The notes under the pieces were generated by a model. That model had not been told where the DNA came from. It ran no database searches and was given only the letters and a program-made list of their open reading frames with translations. Made by a program: the position numbers and the translations under genes. This document shows positions 42,876-51,028 of a stretch of 64,000 bases of DNA, in pieces; position 1 is the stretch's first letter; every line of letters starts with the position of its first letter. The stretch spans positions 1 to 64,000 of the forward strand of contig NZ_CAMLJQ010000012.1 of assembly GCF_946480305.1 (NCBI RefSeq), read 5' to 3'. Origin of the DNA: an uncultured Caldimonas sp. Lineage in GTDB: Bacteria; Pseudomonadota; Gammaproteobacteria; Burkholderiales; Burkholderiaceae.

Positions 42876-44336
42876 TCAGTGCAGCTTGACGCGGGGCTGC
42901 GAGCGCCCGGTCAACCAACCGCCCAGCGTCGCGAGCACCGTGCGCAGCACGCCGTGCAGCGTCGCCAGGTGGCGGCGGTGCAGCATCCAGTAGGTGGCAC
43001 GCGCGATCAGCCCTTCGACGGTGAACTTGCGGCCCGTGAACCCGGCCGCCAGCCGCCCGACCGCATTGCGGCGCCCCAGCGAGACGATGGCGCCCTGGTC
43101 ACGGAACCTGAAGCTGGGCAAGGGCGCGCCTTGCAAGCGCTTCTCCAGGGCCGAGGCCAGCAGCCGCGCCTCCTGGTGCGCCGCCTGGGCGCGCGGCGGC
43201 ACCGGCTTCGCACCTGGTTCCGGCACGCAGCTCGCGCAGTCGCCCAGCGCGAACACGTCGTCGTCCAGCGTGGTCTGCAAGGTGGGCCGCACGACCAGCT
43301 GGCGCGACTTGTTCAGCTCCAGCCCATCCAGCCGTTCGAGCACCTCGGGTCCCTGGATGCCGGCGGCCCACACCGTGATCGCCGAAGGCAGCCCGATGCC
43401 GGAGGCAAGCTGCACCCGGTCGGCCTCGACCGCCGTGACGCGCTGCTGCGTGCGCACCTCGACTCCGAGGCCGTGCAGGTCTTCCAGCACCTCCTGCGCC
43501 ATCGCCTCGGGCAGCGCGGCCAGCAGCCGCGGGCCCGCTTCCACGATGCAGATGCGCACCGGCCGCGGCAGTGCGGACAGCCGGCTGCCGTAGCTGGCGA
43601 TCTCGGACACGGCCTCGCTCAACTCGGCACCGAGCTCCACGCCCGTGGCCCCGCCTCCGACGATGACGATGTCCACCGGGCCGTCGCCCTGCAACTCGGC
43701 CCGCGCGCAGCAAGCGAGCAACTTGCGGTGAAAGCGGCGCGCATCAGCCGCGGTGTTCAGCGCAATCGCGTGCTCGCGCACCCCCGGCGTGCCGAAGTCG
43801 TTCACCACGCTGCCGACCGCAATCACCAGCGTGTCGTAGTCGATCGACCGGCGCGGAGCGATCTCTTCGCCCTCTTCGTCGACCAGCGGTGCCAGCCACA
43901 CCTGCTTGCGCCGGCGGTCGAGCGCCTCGAGCGTGCCGAGGTGAAAGCGAAACCCGTGGCGGCGTGCCTGCTGCAGGAAGTCGACCTCGTTCTCCTGCAT
44001 GCCCAGCGTGCCTGCGGCCACCTCGTGCAGCATCGGCTTCCACACATGCGTCAGCGTGGCATCGATCAACAGCACTTCGGCGTCCCCGCGGCGGCCGACG
44101 CCGTCGCCCAGGCGTGCCGCGAGTTCGAGCCCGCCCGCGCCGCCTCCCACGATCACGATCCGCGGCACCGCAGATGCGCGGCGCGAGCCGCTGGCAAACG
44201 GCGAAGAACCGGGCTGGCCGGGCGAGTCGCTCGAGCCGCCGGATTCCTGCCGCATGGGGCCGGCGGGCAGACGCTCGCGCGGAGGATCGACGGGCAGCAG
44301 CAAGGCCGGTCCGACAAACGGGAAGCCGCTCGTCAT
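42876..44336 (-). CDS. ndh: Type II NADH dehydrogenase
   Basis: A 486-residue FAD/NAD(P)-binding protein. Two Rossmann motifs are clear: IVIVGGGAGGLELAARLG (residue about 60) for FAD and IVIVGGGATGVELGAELS (about 220) for NADH. The later GDCASCVPEPG and PPRAQAAHQEARLLA motifs and the hydrophobic/amphipathic C-terminus are typical of NDH-2, which passes electrons from NADH to quinone without pumping protons. The first 55 residues are a low-complexity extension, so the true start could be internal. The ATG overlaps the previous stop (TGATG), so the two genes are coupled. Confidence 0.88.
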   Translation of the reverse strand: MTSGFPFVGPALLLPVDPPRERLPAGPMRQESGGSSDSPGQPGSSPFASGSRRASAVPRIVIVGGGAGGLELAARLGDGVGRRGDAEVLLIDATLTHVWKPMLHEVAAGTLGMQENEVDFLQQARRHGFRFHLGTLEALDRRRKQVWLAPLVDEEGEEIAPRRSIDYDTLVIAVGSVVNDFGTPGVREHAIALNTAADARRFHRKLLACCARAELQGDGPVDIVIVGGGATGVELGAELSEAVSEIASYGSRLSALPRPVRICIVEAGPRLLAALPEAMAQEVLEDLHGLGVEVRTQQRVTAVEADRVQLASGIGLPSAITVWAAGIQGPEVLERLDGLELNKSRQLVVRPTLQTTLDDDVFALGDCASCVPEPGAKPVPPRAQAAHQEARLLASALEKRLQGAPLPSFRFRDQGAIVSLGRRNAVGRLAAGFTGRKFTVEGLIARATYWMLHRRHLATLHGVLRTVLATLGGWLTGRSQPRVKLH

Positions 44337-44746
44337 CAGATGTGCCCTCCGGCGAGCACGTTGTGCGGCACCACGGGTACCGGCAACGATGGCGGCACCT
44401 CAGCGCCGGCACCGAGCGCCTGCAACACGCCATCGTCCGGCTCGCTCTCGCATGCCGCATACCGGTAGCACCGGGGGTCGACCCCGTACTCCGCCTCCAG
44501 TGCCGGCGACGCGAGCGCGTCCCACGTGTCGATGCGCTCGATCTCGATCACCTCGCCCTCGCGTGCACCGCGCGCCACGCGGCGCAGCCGCATGCCGAGG
44601 GGCGACGCATCGGCCGCGCAGGTGCGCTCGTACAGCATGCAATGCTGCAGCCCGATCCATTCGCCGTCTCGCACCCAGGGGGTGTAGCAGTACGCGCTCG
44701 CGCCGGTCGCCCGCACATAGCTGCAGGCCTGTTGAAAAGTCATCAT
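44336..44746 (-). CDS. Hypothetical protein coupled to ndh
   Basis: A 136-residue soluble protein, MMTFQQACSYVRATGASAYCYTPWVRDGEWIGLQHCML..., with five cysteines spread along the chain and an Ala/Pro/Val-rich tail. I know no family. Its stop overlaps the ndh start in TGATG, so the pair should be made together; a role in NDH-2 expression or redox sensing is a guess from position. Confidence 0.68.
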   Translation of the reverse strand: MMTFQQACSYVRATGASAYCYTPWVRDGEWIGLQHCMLYERTCAADASPLGMRLRRVARGAREGEVIEIERIDTWDALASPALEAEYGVDPRCYRYAACESEPDDGVLQALGAGAEVPPSLPVPVVPHNVLAGGHI

Positions 44747-44935
44747 GTTGGTTCACCGCCTTGCTGTGGGCTCTGGTTCGCAAGCGCTGTGCCCAGGGAT
44801 GCTTCCCGGGCGCGCATCCCCTCGTGTGCGGGGGACCGTGTAAACGCTGCCCTGCGGATGCCCTGCCTTACGGCGGTGGCGGTCGCCGGCCATCGCATGC
44901 CGCTTGCCGTGAGGAGTGCAAAGGAAGCACTGCCG

Positions 44936-45823
44936 ATGTCTCGCACGCTCGACTGCCTCGTCGTGGGTGGCGGCCCCGCCGGCCTCACCACCGCCCTCTA
45001 CCTGCGCCGGTTCCATCGCGACGTGTTGCTCTGCGATGCCGGGCGCAGCCGCGCAAGCCACATCCCGCTCAGCCGCAACTACCCGGGCTTCCCGGAGGGC
45101 ATCAGCGGCCCGCAGTTGCTGGAGCGTCTGCGCACGCAACTGCGACAGTGCGGCGGCGAGCGCCTGCCGGTGCGGGTGGAGCGGCTCGAGCGCGCGCCGG
45201 CAGGCCACTGGACCGCGCACGGCGCCGGCCACACGCTGCACGCGAGGACGGTCGTGCTGGCCACCGGCGTCGTCGACACGATGCCTTCGCTGCCCGGCGC
45301 ACAGCGGTTGCTCGAGGCGCGCCGCCTGCGCTTCTGCCCCATCTGCGATGGCTTCGAGTTCACCGGCCGTCGCATCGGCGTGATCGGCGCCGGCGAGCAC
45401 GGCATGCGCGAGTCGCAGTTCATCCGGCGGTTCAGCGAGCACGTGGTGCACGTCGATTGGGACGAGCCGAGCGCGCAGCGGCAAGACCAACTCGCGCGCA
45501 CGGGCATCGCCTGCATCGACGGGCGCGGCTGCCGCCTGGACGAACTCGCCGGCGGCGAGCTCGCGGTCACGATGGCCACTGGTGCCCAGCACCGGTTCGA
45601 CGTGATCTACATCGCGCTCGGCGTGGCCGTGCAATCCGGGCTCGCGGCCGAGGCCGGCGCCCGCACCGATGCGCAGGGCTGCCTCTGCATCGACGCGCAT
45701 GCCCAAACCAGCCTCGACGGGGTGTACGCGGCCGGAGACGTGGTCTGCGGGCTCGACCAGCTGGTGGTCGGCATGGGACACGCGGCGCTCGCGGCCACCC
45801 ACATCCACAACCGGTTGGGCTGA
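44936..45823 (+). CDS. Thioredoxin-reductase-like FAD oxidoreductase
   Basis: A 295-residue flavoprotein of the TrxR family. N-terminal CLVVGGGPAGLTTALYLRRFHRDVLLCDAG binds FAD; CPICDGFEF (near residue 138) gives a C-x-x-C redox pair; IGVIGAGEHGMRESQFIRRF is a NAD(P)-type Rossmann motif, but its second loop is G-E-H-G-M, not the usual G-D-S-A. The end reads GVYAAGDVVCGLDQLVVGMGHAALAATHIHN. It is shorter than TrxB (about 320). It could serve a thioredoxin-like partner or act as a ferredoxin/flavodoxin-type reductase. Confidence 0.85.
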   Translation: MSRTLDCLVVGGGPAGLTTALYLRRFHRDVLLCDAGRSRASHIPLSRNYPGFPEGISGPQLLERLRTQLRQCGGERLPVRVERLERAPAGHWTAHGAGHTLHARTVVLATGVVDTMPSLPGAQRLLEARRLRFCPICDGFEFTGRRIGVIGAGEHGMRESQFIRRFSEHVVHVDWDEPSAQRQDQLARTGIACIDGRGCRLDELAGGELAVTMATGAQHRFDVIYIALGVAVQSGLAAEAGARTDAQGCLCIDAHAQTSLDGVYAAGDVVCGLDQLVVGMGHAALAATHIHNRLG

Positions 45824-45849
45824 GCGCCGGTGAGCGCCGGCCTCAGCCC
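45817..45849. terminator. Palindrome shared by two convergent gene ends
   Basis: GGGCTGAG (45817-45824) and CTCAGCCC (45842-45849) form arms around a 17-base loop with two CGCCGG units. Each arm includes a stop codon, one from the TrxR-like gene and one from the cyanophycinase gene. It could act as a two-way terminator; no T-runs. Confidence 0.35.
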
Positions 45850-46748
45850 AGTTCGACGTAGTTCTCGTCGACGTTGCTCGCGCTGCACAGCTGCCGCACC
45901 AGCTCGTGCAGCCTGGCCGGCATCGGGCGGGCATCGTCCTTGGCGGGCTCGATGCGACCATCGGCGCGATAGCGCACGCAGGCCGGCAACACGTGCAGCC
46001 CCACATCCGACAGCTGCGCCACCTCACGCTCGCCTGCCCGCACGAAGCTTGAATTCATGGTGCGTCCGTCGATCAGTGTGACCGCTCCGCTGCCTGTCAC
46101 CTCGCAACCGTTCCCACGGTGCACCACGAGCGCGGTGTCCTCGTCGATGCCGATCCCGATCAGCTTCGGGTTGTGCGCCACGGCACCGAGCAGCCGCCCC
46201 AGGCGCTGCCGCTCCGAGAAGTGCTGATCGATCACCACGTCGAGCATGAACCCGAGGCCCGCGCGCAGGCTGATCTCGTCGCGCTCGGCATGGACCTGCG
46301 GCGGCCCGGGGTCGAGCATGTAGGCCGACACTGCCGAAGCCCCGGCGCTCGTGCCCCCGATGCACGCACCCCGCTCCACATAGGCTCGGCGCATCGCATC
46401 GCACAGCAGCGAGCCGCCCAGGCGAGCGAGCAGCCGCTTCTGATCGCCGCCGGTCATGAACACCCCGCGCGATTCGAGCACCCTGCCGGCGAGCTGGGCA
46501 TCGTTCGCCTGCTCCCGGCCCTCGATGTGCAGCGGCTCGCAATGCTCCACACCCAGCTCGCCGAAGGCCTTGCTGTAGGTCTGCCAATGGGCCTGCGGCT
46601 CCTGCGTGGCCGCGGTCAGCACGAACAGCGGTGCCTGCGAAGCCGGCAGCAGTTCGACGAAACGCCGCAGCACGAACTTGCCGTTCTCCCGGTCTTCGGC
46701 ACCTCCCACGATCACCAGGTGCCCGCCTTGCGGTGAGTCCTTCGTCAT
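45843..46748 (-). CDS. cphB: Cyanophycinase
   Basis: A 301-residue peptidase of family S51. The nucleophile Ser lies in GACIGGTSAGASAVSAYM (about residue 133), FMTGGDQKRLLARLGGS is the second conserved motif, and GLGFMLDVVIDQHFSERQRLGRLL the family's catalytic-region HF-x-x-R-x-R-x-x-R-L. It degrades cyanophycin (poly-Asp-Arg) to beta-Asp-Arg dipeptides in the cytoplasm. No cyanophycin synthetase is in the window. It is 14 bases after the DUF4142 gene on the same strand. Confidence 0.93.
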   Translation of the reverse strand: MTKDSPQGGHLVIVGGAEDRENGKFVLRRFVELLPASQAPLFVLTAATQEPQAHWQTYSKAFGELGVEHCEPLHIEGREQANDAQLAGRVLESRGVFMTGGDQKRLLARLGGSLLCDAMRRAYVERGACIGGTSAGASAVSAYMLDPGPPQVHAERDEISLRAGLGFMLDVVIDQHFSERQRLGRLLGAVAHNPKLIGIGIDEDTALVVHRGNGCEVTGSGAVTLIDGRTMNSSFVRAGEREVAQLSDVGLHVLPACVRYRADGRIEPAKDDARPMPARLHELVRQLCSASNVDENYVELG

Positions 46749-46762
46749 TCGATGCTCTCGCG

Positions 46763-47281
46763 CTACTGCTTGGCCTTGCCGCTCTTCAGCGCGCGCGCCA
46801 TTTCGAGGTGGTGCTGCAGCGCCGGCAATGTCTTGGACGCAAAGGCCTTCAGGTCCGGGTCGCGGGCGTTCGACGCGCCGCGCTGGAACAGCGCAATCGT
46901 CTGCTCGTGCGCCGCGACGCCCATCTGGTCGACGTACTGTCTGTCGAACTCGGCTCCCGACAGCGCCGACAGCGCCTGCATCTTCGACTTCTGCGTGGCA
47001 TCCGGCTCCTTCGGCAGTTGCACGCCTTTCGCCGTTGCAAGCTTCTCCAGTTCGGCATTGGTCCTGGTGTGGTCCTCGATCATGCGCTTGGCGAACTCCT
47101 TCACCTGCGCACTGGTGCCCTTCTGCTGCGCGAGCTTGCTGCTCTCCACTTCGGCATGGCCGTTGTGTGCGGCCTGCCGCATGAACCCGAGGTCATCTTC
47201 CGCGATCGGCTGCGCCATGGCAGCGGTGCTGGCAAGAACGAATGAAGCGGCCAGCGCCGCACGTTTCAGTAGTGAAGTCAT
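46763..47281 (-). CDS. DUF4142 exported helical protein
   Basis: A 172-residue protein with a signal peptide (LLKRAALAASFVLASTAAMAQ) and a DUF4142 domain of the ferritin-like four-helix kind: DLGFMRQAAHNGHAEVESSKLAQQKGTSAQVKEFAKRMIEDHTRTNAELEKLA and the later HEQTIALFQRGASNARDPDLKAFASKTLPALQHHLEMAR. The His/Glu positions of the family (GHAE, DH, HE, HH) are kept. It is periplasmic and of unknown function, often in stress or envelope operons. Confidence 0.92.
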   Translation of the reverse strand: MTSLLKRAALAASFVLASTAAMAQPIAEDDLGFMRQAAHNGHAEVESSKLAQQKGTSAQVKEFAKRMIEDHTRTNAELEKLATAKGVQLPKEPDATQKSKMQALSALSGAEFDRQYVDQMGVAAHEQTIALFQRGASNARDPDLKAFASKTLPALQHHLEMARALKSGKAKQ

Positions 47282-47574
47282 CAGCTGTTCCCCAAGGTTG
47301 ACAAGCCCGCGTTCGCCGCGGGGCCACCACTCACCGGCAAAGCCTGTTCCCGGCCAGCGCCCGCCCATCCCGCTTGCGTTGCCGTTTCTGGTTTCTGGTT
47401 TCTGGTTTCTGGTTTCTGGTTTCTGGTTTCTGGTTTCTGCTTTGGTGGCGCGCCGCGCTTCGCCGTTGCATGTCTTGCTTCGCCGCAAGGGGCATCGCGA
47501 GGCGGTCAGGCTGCAAGACTCGCCAGGCGACCTCTTGCCGAGGCCGTTCCACGCATTGCAGCCAAAGCACCGAA
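47282..47574. other. Intergenic stretch with heptamer repeat
   Basis: This 293-base gap carries the eight-copy GTTTCTG array (47384-47439) and no supported gene. It should hold the promoters of the DUF4142 gene (minus) and of the unknown gene at 47575 (plus). Confidence 0.5.
47384..47439. repeat. Perfect tandem heptamer repeat, 8 x GTTTCTG
   Basis: Eight uninterrupted, identical copies of GTTTCTG (56 bases), against a background of very high GC. It is a simple-sequence repeat prone to slippage. It lies 136 bases before the most likely start of the gene at 47575 and 103 bases upstream of the DUF4142 start. Confidence 0.95.
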
Positions 47575-48933
47575 ATGAAGGCAACCTCCAGGCGTTCTTC
47601 CACGCCGCCACCCGCGCTCTCACGGCCCGGGCCCGCTGGCGGGGAAAGCAGCGCCATGGCGGCGGCCCGCGCGACGGCGACCGGGCAGCCTGCGCCGGGT
47701 GATGCGAGCCGCAGCCGGGACGAGTTGCCCATTCGCCCACGCGCCCGTTCAACGCCCGGTGTCGCCCCCATGGCGCCGAGACGGCCGCCGGGAGTTGCAC
47801 CGGGCATCAGCAAGGCCGAGCCGCGCGTAGGCGTCGCTGCGATCACGCCGGAACGCCCGCACCTCGTCGGCAGCCCGGAGTCCGCACGTGCAGTCCTCGG
47901 CCGGATCGGGACGATGCCCACGCGAAAGGAAGAGGAGCCCGTGCAGGCGGTACCGACCGACCCCGGTCCTTTGAGAGAGCTGCGCGAAATGCTGTCCAGC
48001 CCGGACGCGACGGTCAAGGTGTCAGACCAGCTGATAGCGCGGGAGAACGAAGCGGGTGTCCAGCAGCTTCATTGGGTGCCTGCGGACGAAGACGTTACGC
48101 GCGCGGAAAGCTGGCGGGCGCGTCGCCTGGTGAAGGACTTGCTGACTGCGGGCATCGAGACATTTGCGGGTACCGACGTCGACACCGCGCACATGCTGTT
48201 TCCGGAGCAGTCGTCGCGCCAGTTCACCGACCCGATGAGCCGCGGTTTGCGGGCGGGCGAGCTGCTGGGCATGGTGCACCGGATCGAGTCGCAGCTCCGA
48301 CACTTCGAAGCCGGCCCGCCCTCGGTGACACCGATCGCAGACCAGGGGGTCGAACCGCTGCTGCGCATGCTCGCACCCTTGCCGCCGGCCAGCTATCTTG
48401 CCGCCGCCATGGGCGCCGATGGGCAGGTGCGCTTGCAGAGCCGACTCACCGAACCCCCCCTCGCCGAGACGCAGCGGGCACGCCGCGAGGTGGCCGCCCT
48501 GCTGCGGACCACCCAGGAGCGCATGGAGCCGGTGCATCGGACCGCCGACCTGCAGGAGCGACTTGCCGCGTTGCAGCACGAGATCGAACACGGCGCGGGA
48601 CCGCTGACCGCACATGAGGTGAAGCTCGGGGTCGTCGAATCGGCGCGCGCAGCACAGGATTCGACCCTGCTCGGCCGCATGGAGCCCGCGCCCGAACCAC
48701 CGCCTCACACCGCCACCGAGGCGGTGACGGTGCTGCTCGACGAGATGGACCGCGCGCGCGCCGGAGCATCGCCACAGCAACGCGAGGTGCTGACGCAGCT
48801 CGACAGGCAGGCGAAGTACCAATGGCTGGCACAAGGATTGACCGTGGGCGGCACCACGGACCTTCTGCTGCAGGCGCAGGCACGACTCGAGGGCGTGGGA
48901 TTGAACCGCCTCGCCTCCGTGGCCGCACGCTGA
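47575..48933 (+). CDS. Unknown large protein, N-terminal part (effector-like; frame breaks)
   Basis: A 452-residue frame with no family I recognise. Residues 1-130 are rich in Pro, Ser, Ala, Arg and Thr and look disordered; the rest is helical (RELREMLSSPDATVKVSDQLIARENE; VDTAHMLFPEQSSRQFTDPMSRG; LQERLAALQHEIEHGAGPLTAHEVKLGVVESARAAQD). There is no signal peptide or membrane segment. A disordered N-terminus before a helical body is common in injected effectors, but no secretion genes are adjacent. The frame stops at 48933 where an equally gene-like frame continues, shifted by -1. The ATG at 47575 was chosen because upstream in-frame sequence runs into the heptamer repeat. Confidence 0.6.
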   Translation: MKATSRRSSTPPPALSRPGPAGGESSAMAAARATATGQPAPGDASRSRDELPIRPRARSTPGVAPMAPRRPPGVAPGISKAEPRVGVAAITPERPHLVGSPESARAVLGRIGTMPTRKEEEPVQAVPTDPGPLRELREMLSSPDATVKVSDQLIARENEAGVQQLHWVPADEDVTRAESWRARRLVKDLLTAGIETFAGTDVDTAHMLFPEQSSRQFTDPMSRGLRAGELLGMVHRIESQLRHFEAGPPSVTPIADQGVEPLLRMLAPLPPASYLAAAMGADGQVRLQSRLTEPPLAETQRARREVAALLRTTQERMEPVHRTADLQERLAALQHEIEHGAGPLTAHEVKLGVVESARAAQDSTLLGRMEPAPEPPPHTATEAVTVLLDEMDRARAGASPQQREVLTQLDRQAKYQWLAQGLTVGGTTDLLLQAQARLEGVGLNRLASVAAR

Positions 48934-49973
48934 CCGATGAACTGAACGACGAACGCGGGCGAGCCCGGCTGCTGATACGGCAGCACGACAACGTCTATGG
49001 GCGAGTGCTCGAAAGCAGCTTCTCCGACGCTTTGAACGAGCAGCCTGCGCCGGCCATGCTGCGCGCTGCCGCCGACGCCGGCATCGCCCTGGCCGACCTC
49101 CTGGAACGATTGCCGCCACGCGAGATGGGCGCCGTCTGCGCCGACGCGATCAGGCGCGTGACGGAACAGTACCCCCGCCACTGGACAACCCCCGAAGACG
49201 CGATCTCCCGGTTGGTCCATCACCCGTCACCGGGGTTGCGCGAGCTTTGCGGCGCACTGCGCGAAGAGGTCGCGCGCGGCGACGACGCGCTGCGCGTCCA
49301 GCAACTCATCGCCATGACCAGCAGTGCCCTCGGGCACTACTCCCAATCGGCGTCGTGGGCACTCGCCGCCAAGCTCAACCGCGACGAGAACATCGCTCCG
49401 GTGCGAGGCATCGAGAAGTACTACGACAACCCCCCGGACCTCACCTACGGCGGCGGCATCATGCTTCGCCACCATGCCCCCGCCGTCGAGTCGCGGCAGT
49501 GGAGCCGGCGAGGGGCGGTGCAGCAGGTCTACGACCTGTCGCAGCCGGCACGCACGCATCTCCAGGCCTTGCACGCCGGGCGGCCGATCGGGGCCGGCGT
49601 TTCGACGACTGCCGGGATGGGGCTGGAGTTCTTCGAGCATCTGAGCCGTGAGCCTGGCGAGGCGCTGCGCGCAGAACTACAGCGCACGGGACGCCGGGAG
49701 TTCGACGTGCAGGCCGCGTTTCTGGACCACATGAAGTGGCTCCTGTTTGACGGTGGCCATTCGCTGCACGACGCGCTGTGGACTGCAAACCAACGTGGGG
49801 GCAATGCCGAGCTGCACGGGCAGCCGCGCCAGGACCCGGAGCGATTCGTCAGCAACTACGCAAGCTATTTCGAGAACCTGCGGCCGGATCTCCGACAGTC
49901 TGTCGATCGCGCCCTCGATTGCGCGTGGGCCAAGCTGCTGGCACACCGCCGTGAGCAGGTCGGGCAGCCCTAG
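48822..49973 (+). CDS. Unknown large protein, C-terminal part (second half after frame break)
   Basis: This open frame is gene-like only from about 48925 (RTLTDELNDERGRARLLIRQHDNVYG...) to its stop; the first 35 codons are a shadow of the preceding gene. The helical sequence (AMLRAAADAGIALADLLERLPPREMGAVCADAIRRV; GLEFFEHLSREPGEALRAELQRTGRREFDVQAAFLDHMKWLLFDGGHSLHDALW) continues the style of the upstream part. No ribosome site or ATG suits a separate start near 48925. The simplest reading is one gene of about 800 codons with a one-base deletion (or two-base insertion) near 48925, or a sequencing error. No family recognised. Confidence 0.6.
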   Translation: MAGTRIDRGRHHGPSAAGAGTTRGRGIEPPRLRGRTLTDELNDERGRARLLIRQHDNVYGRVLESSFSDALNEQPAPAMLRAAADAGIALADLLERLPPREMGAVCADAIRRVTEQYPRHWTTPEDAISRLVHHPSPGLRELCGALREEVARGDDALRVQQLIAMTSSALGHYSQSASWALAAKLNRDENIAPVRGIEKYYDNPPDLTYGGGIMLRHHAPAVESRQWSRRGAVQQVYDLSQPARTHLQALHAGRPIGAGVSTTAGMGLEFFEHLSREPGEALRAELQRTGRREFDVQAAFLDHMKWLLFDGGHSLHDALWTANQRGGNAELHGQPRQDPERFVSNYASYFENLRPDLRQSVDRALDCAWAKLLAHRREQVGQP

Positions 49974-50009
49974 AATTTCGCACCACTTCGCCGCTGCGCG
50001 CCGCCCGAC

Positions 50010-50972
50010 ATGCCGGAAGCCCTACGCCACGCCACCCTGCGCCAGCTGCAGATCTTTCTCGTTGCCGCCGAGCATGGCAGCTTCATGCGCGCGGCTGAAC
50101 TGCTGCATCTGACGCAGCCCGCCGTGTCGATGCAGATGTCGCAGCTCGCCGAATCGATCGGCATGCCCTTGTTCGAAAAGCGCGGCCGCAACCTCGCGCT
50201 CACACAGGCCGGCGAAACGCTGGTGCCCTACGTGCGGCGCCTCGGCGAGACGCTGCGCGATGCCAGCGAAGCACTCGATGCCTTGCAAGGCTTGCGACAC
50301 GGACGCCTGCGCCTGGCGCTGGTCACCACCACGCGCTACTTCGCGCCGCGGCTGGTCGCCCAGTTTCGCGAGCAGCACCGCGACATCGAACTCGAGGTCG
50401 CCATCGAAGACCGCGACCGCGTGATCGCGCTGCTGGAAAGCAACCAGGTCGACCTCGCGATCATGGGGCGGCCACCGCAGCACCTGCCGGTCACCGCCGA
50501 GGCCTTTGCGAAACATCCGCACGGGATCATCGCAATGCCGACGCACCCGCTGGTCGGGCGCAAGCGCCTGTCACCGCAAAGCCTCGCGGGCGAGCCCTTC
50601 ATTGCACGCGAGCCCGGGTCGGGCACCCGCCACGCGATGGACCGCTACTTCGCCGAGCACGGCCTCAACCCGCCCGTGGTGCAGGAGATGCACAGCAACG
50701 AGTCGATCAAGCAGGCCGTGATGGCCGGCATGGGGCTCGCGTTCATTTCGCTGCACACCATCAGCCTGGAACACCAGACCGGTCACCTGGCCCTGCTGGA
50801 TGCGCGCGGCCTGCCGGTGGTGCGCGAGTGGTATGTGATCCACCTCGCGCACAAACCTTTGAGCCCGGCGGCGCAGGCCTTCAAGCAGTTCATGCACTCG
50901 CAGGCGGGGGCCTACATGAAGACGCTGCTGCCAGGCGCGAAACCGGCTGCGAGGAAGCGGTCGTTGCGTTGA
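50010..50972 (+). CDS. LysR-family regulator
   Basis: A 320-residue LysR regulator, with the winged helix-turn-helix at residues 8-67 (LRQLQIFLVAAEHGSFMRAAELLHLTQPAVSMQMSQLAESIGMPLFEKRGR) and a co-inducer domain from about 95. PAVSMQMSQLAESIG and the ending of the domain resemble CbbR-like members, but no cbb genes are nearby. It converges with the radical SAM gene (56-base gap), so its target may be elsewhere or across the aminotransferase promoter. Confidence 0.9.
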   Translation: MPEALRHATLRQLQIFLVAAEHGSFMRAAELLHLTQPAVSMQMSQLAESIGMPLFEKRGRNLALTQAGETLVPYVRRLGETLRDASEALDALQGLRHGRLRLALVTTTRYFAPRLVAQFREQHRDIELEVAIEDRDRVIALLESNQVDLAIMGRPPQHLPVTAEAFAKHPHGIIAMPTHPLVGRKRLSPQSLAGEPFIAREPGSGTRHAMDRYFAEHGLNPPVVQEMHSNESIKQAVMAGMGLAFISLHTISLEHQTGHLALLDARGLPVVREWYVIHLAHKPLSPAAQAFKQFMHSQAGAYMKTLLPGAKPAARKRSLR

Positions 50973-51028
50973 AGGTTGCGTGCAGAGGGGGGTGCGTGCC
51001 CTGCCGTCCGGCGCGCGCCACCGGCCCC

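Noticed and set aside
47384..47439. CRISPR-like repeat
   Set aside because: Units are 7 bases, contiguous and have no spacers; it is a simple tandem repeat.
48822..48933. Programmed ribosomal frameshift between the two unknown frames
   Set aside because: No X-XXY-YYZ heptamer in the needed register and no clear stimulating hairpin; a plain mutation or read error is simpler.
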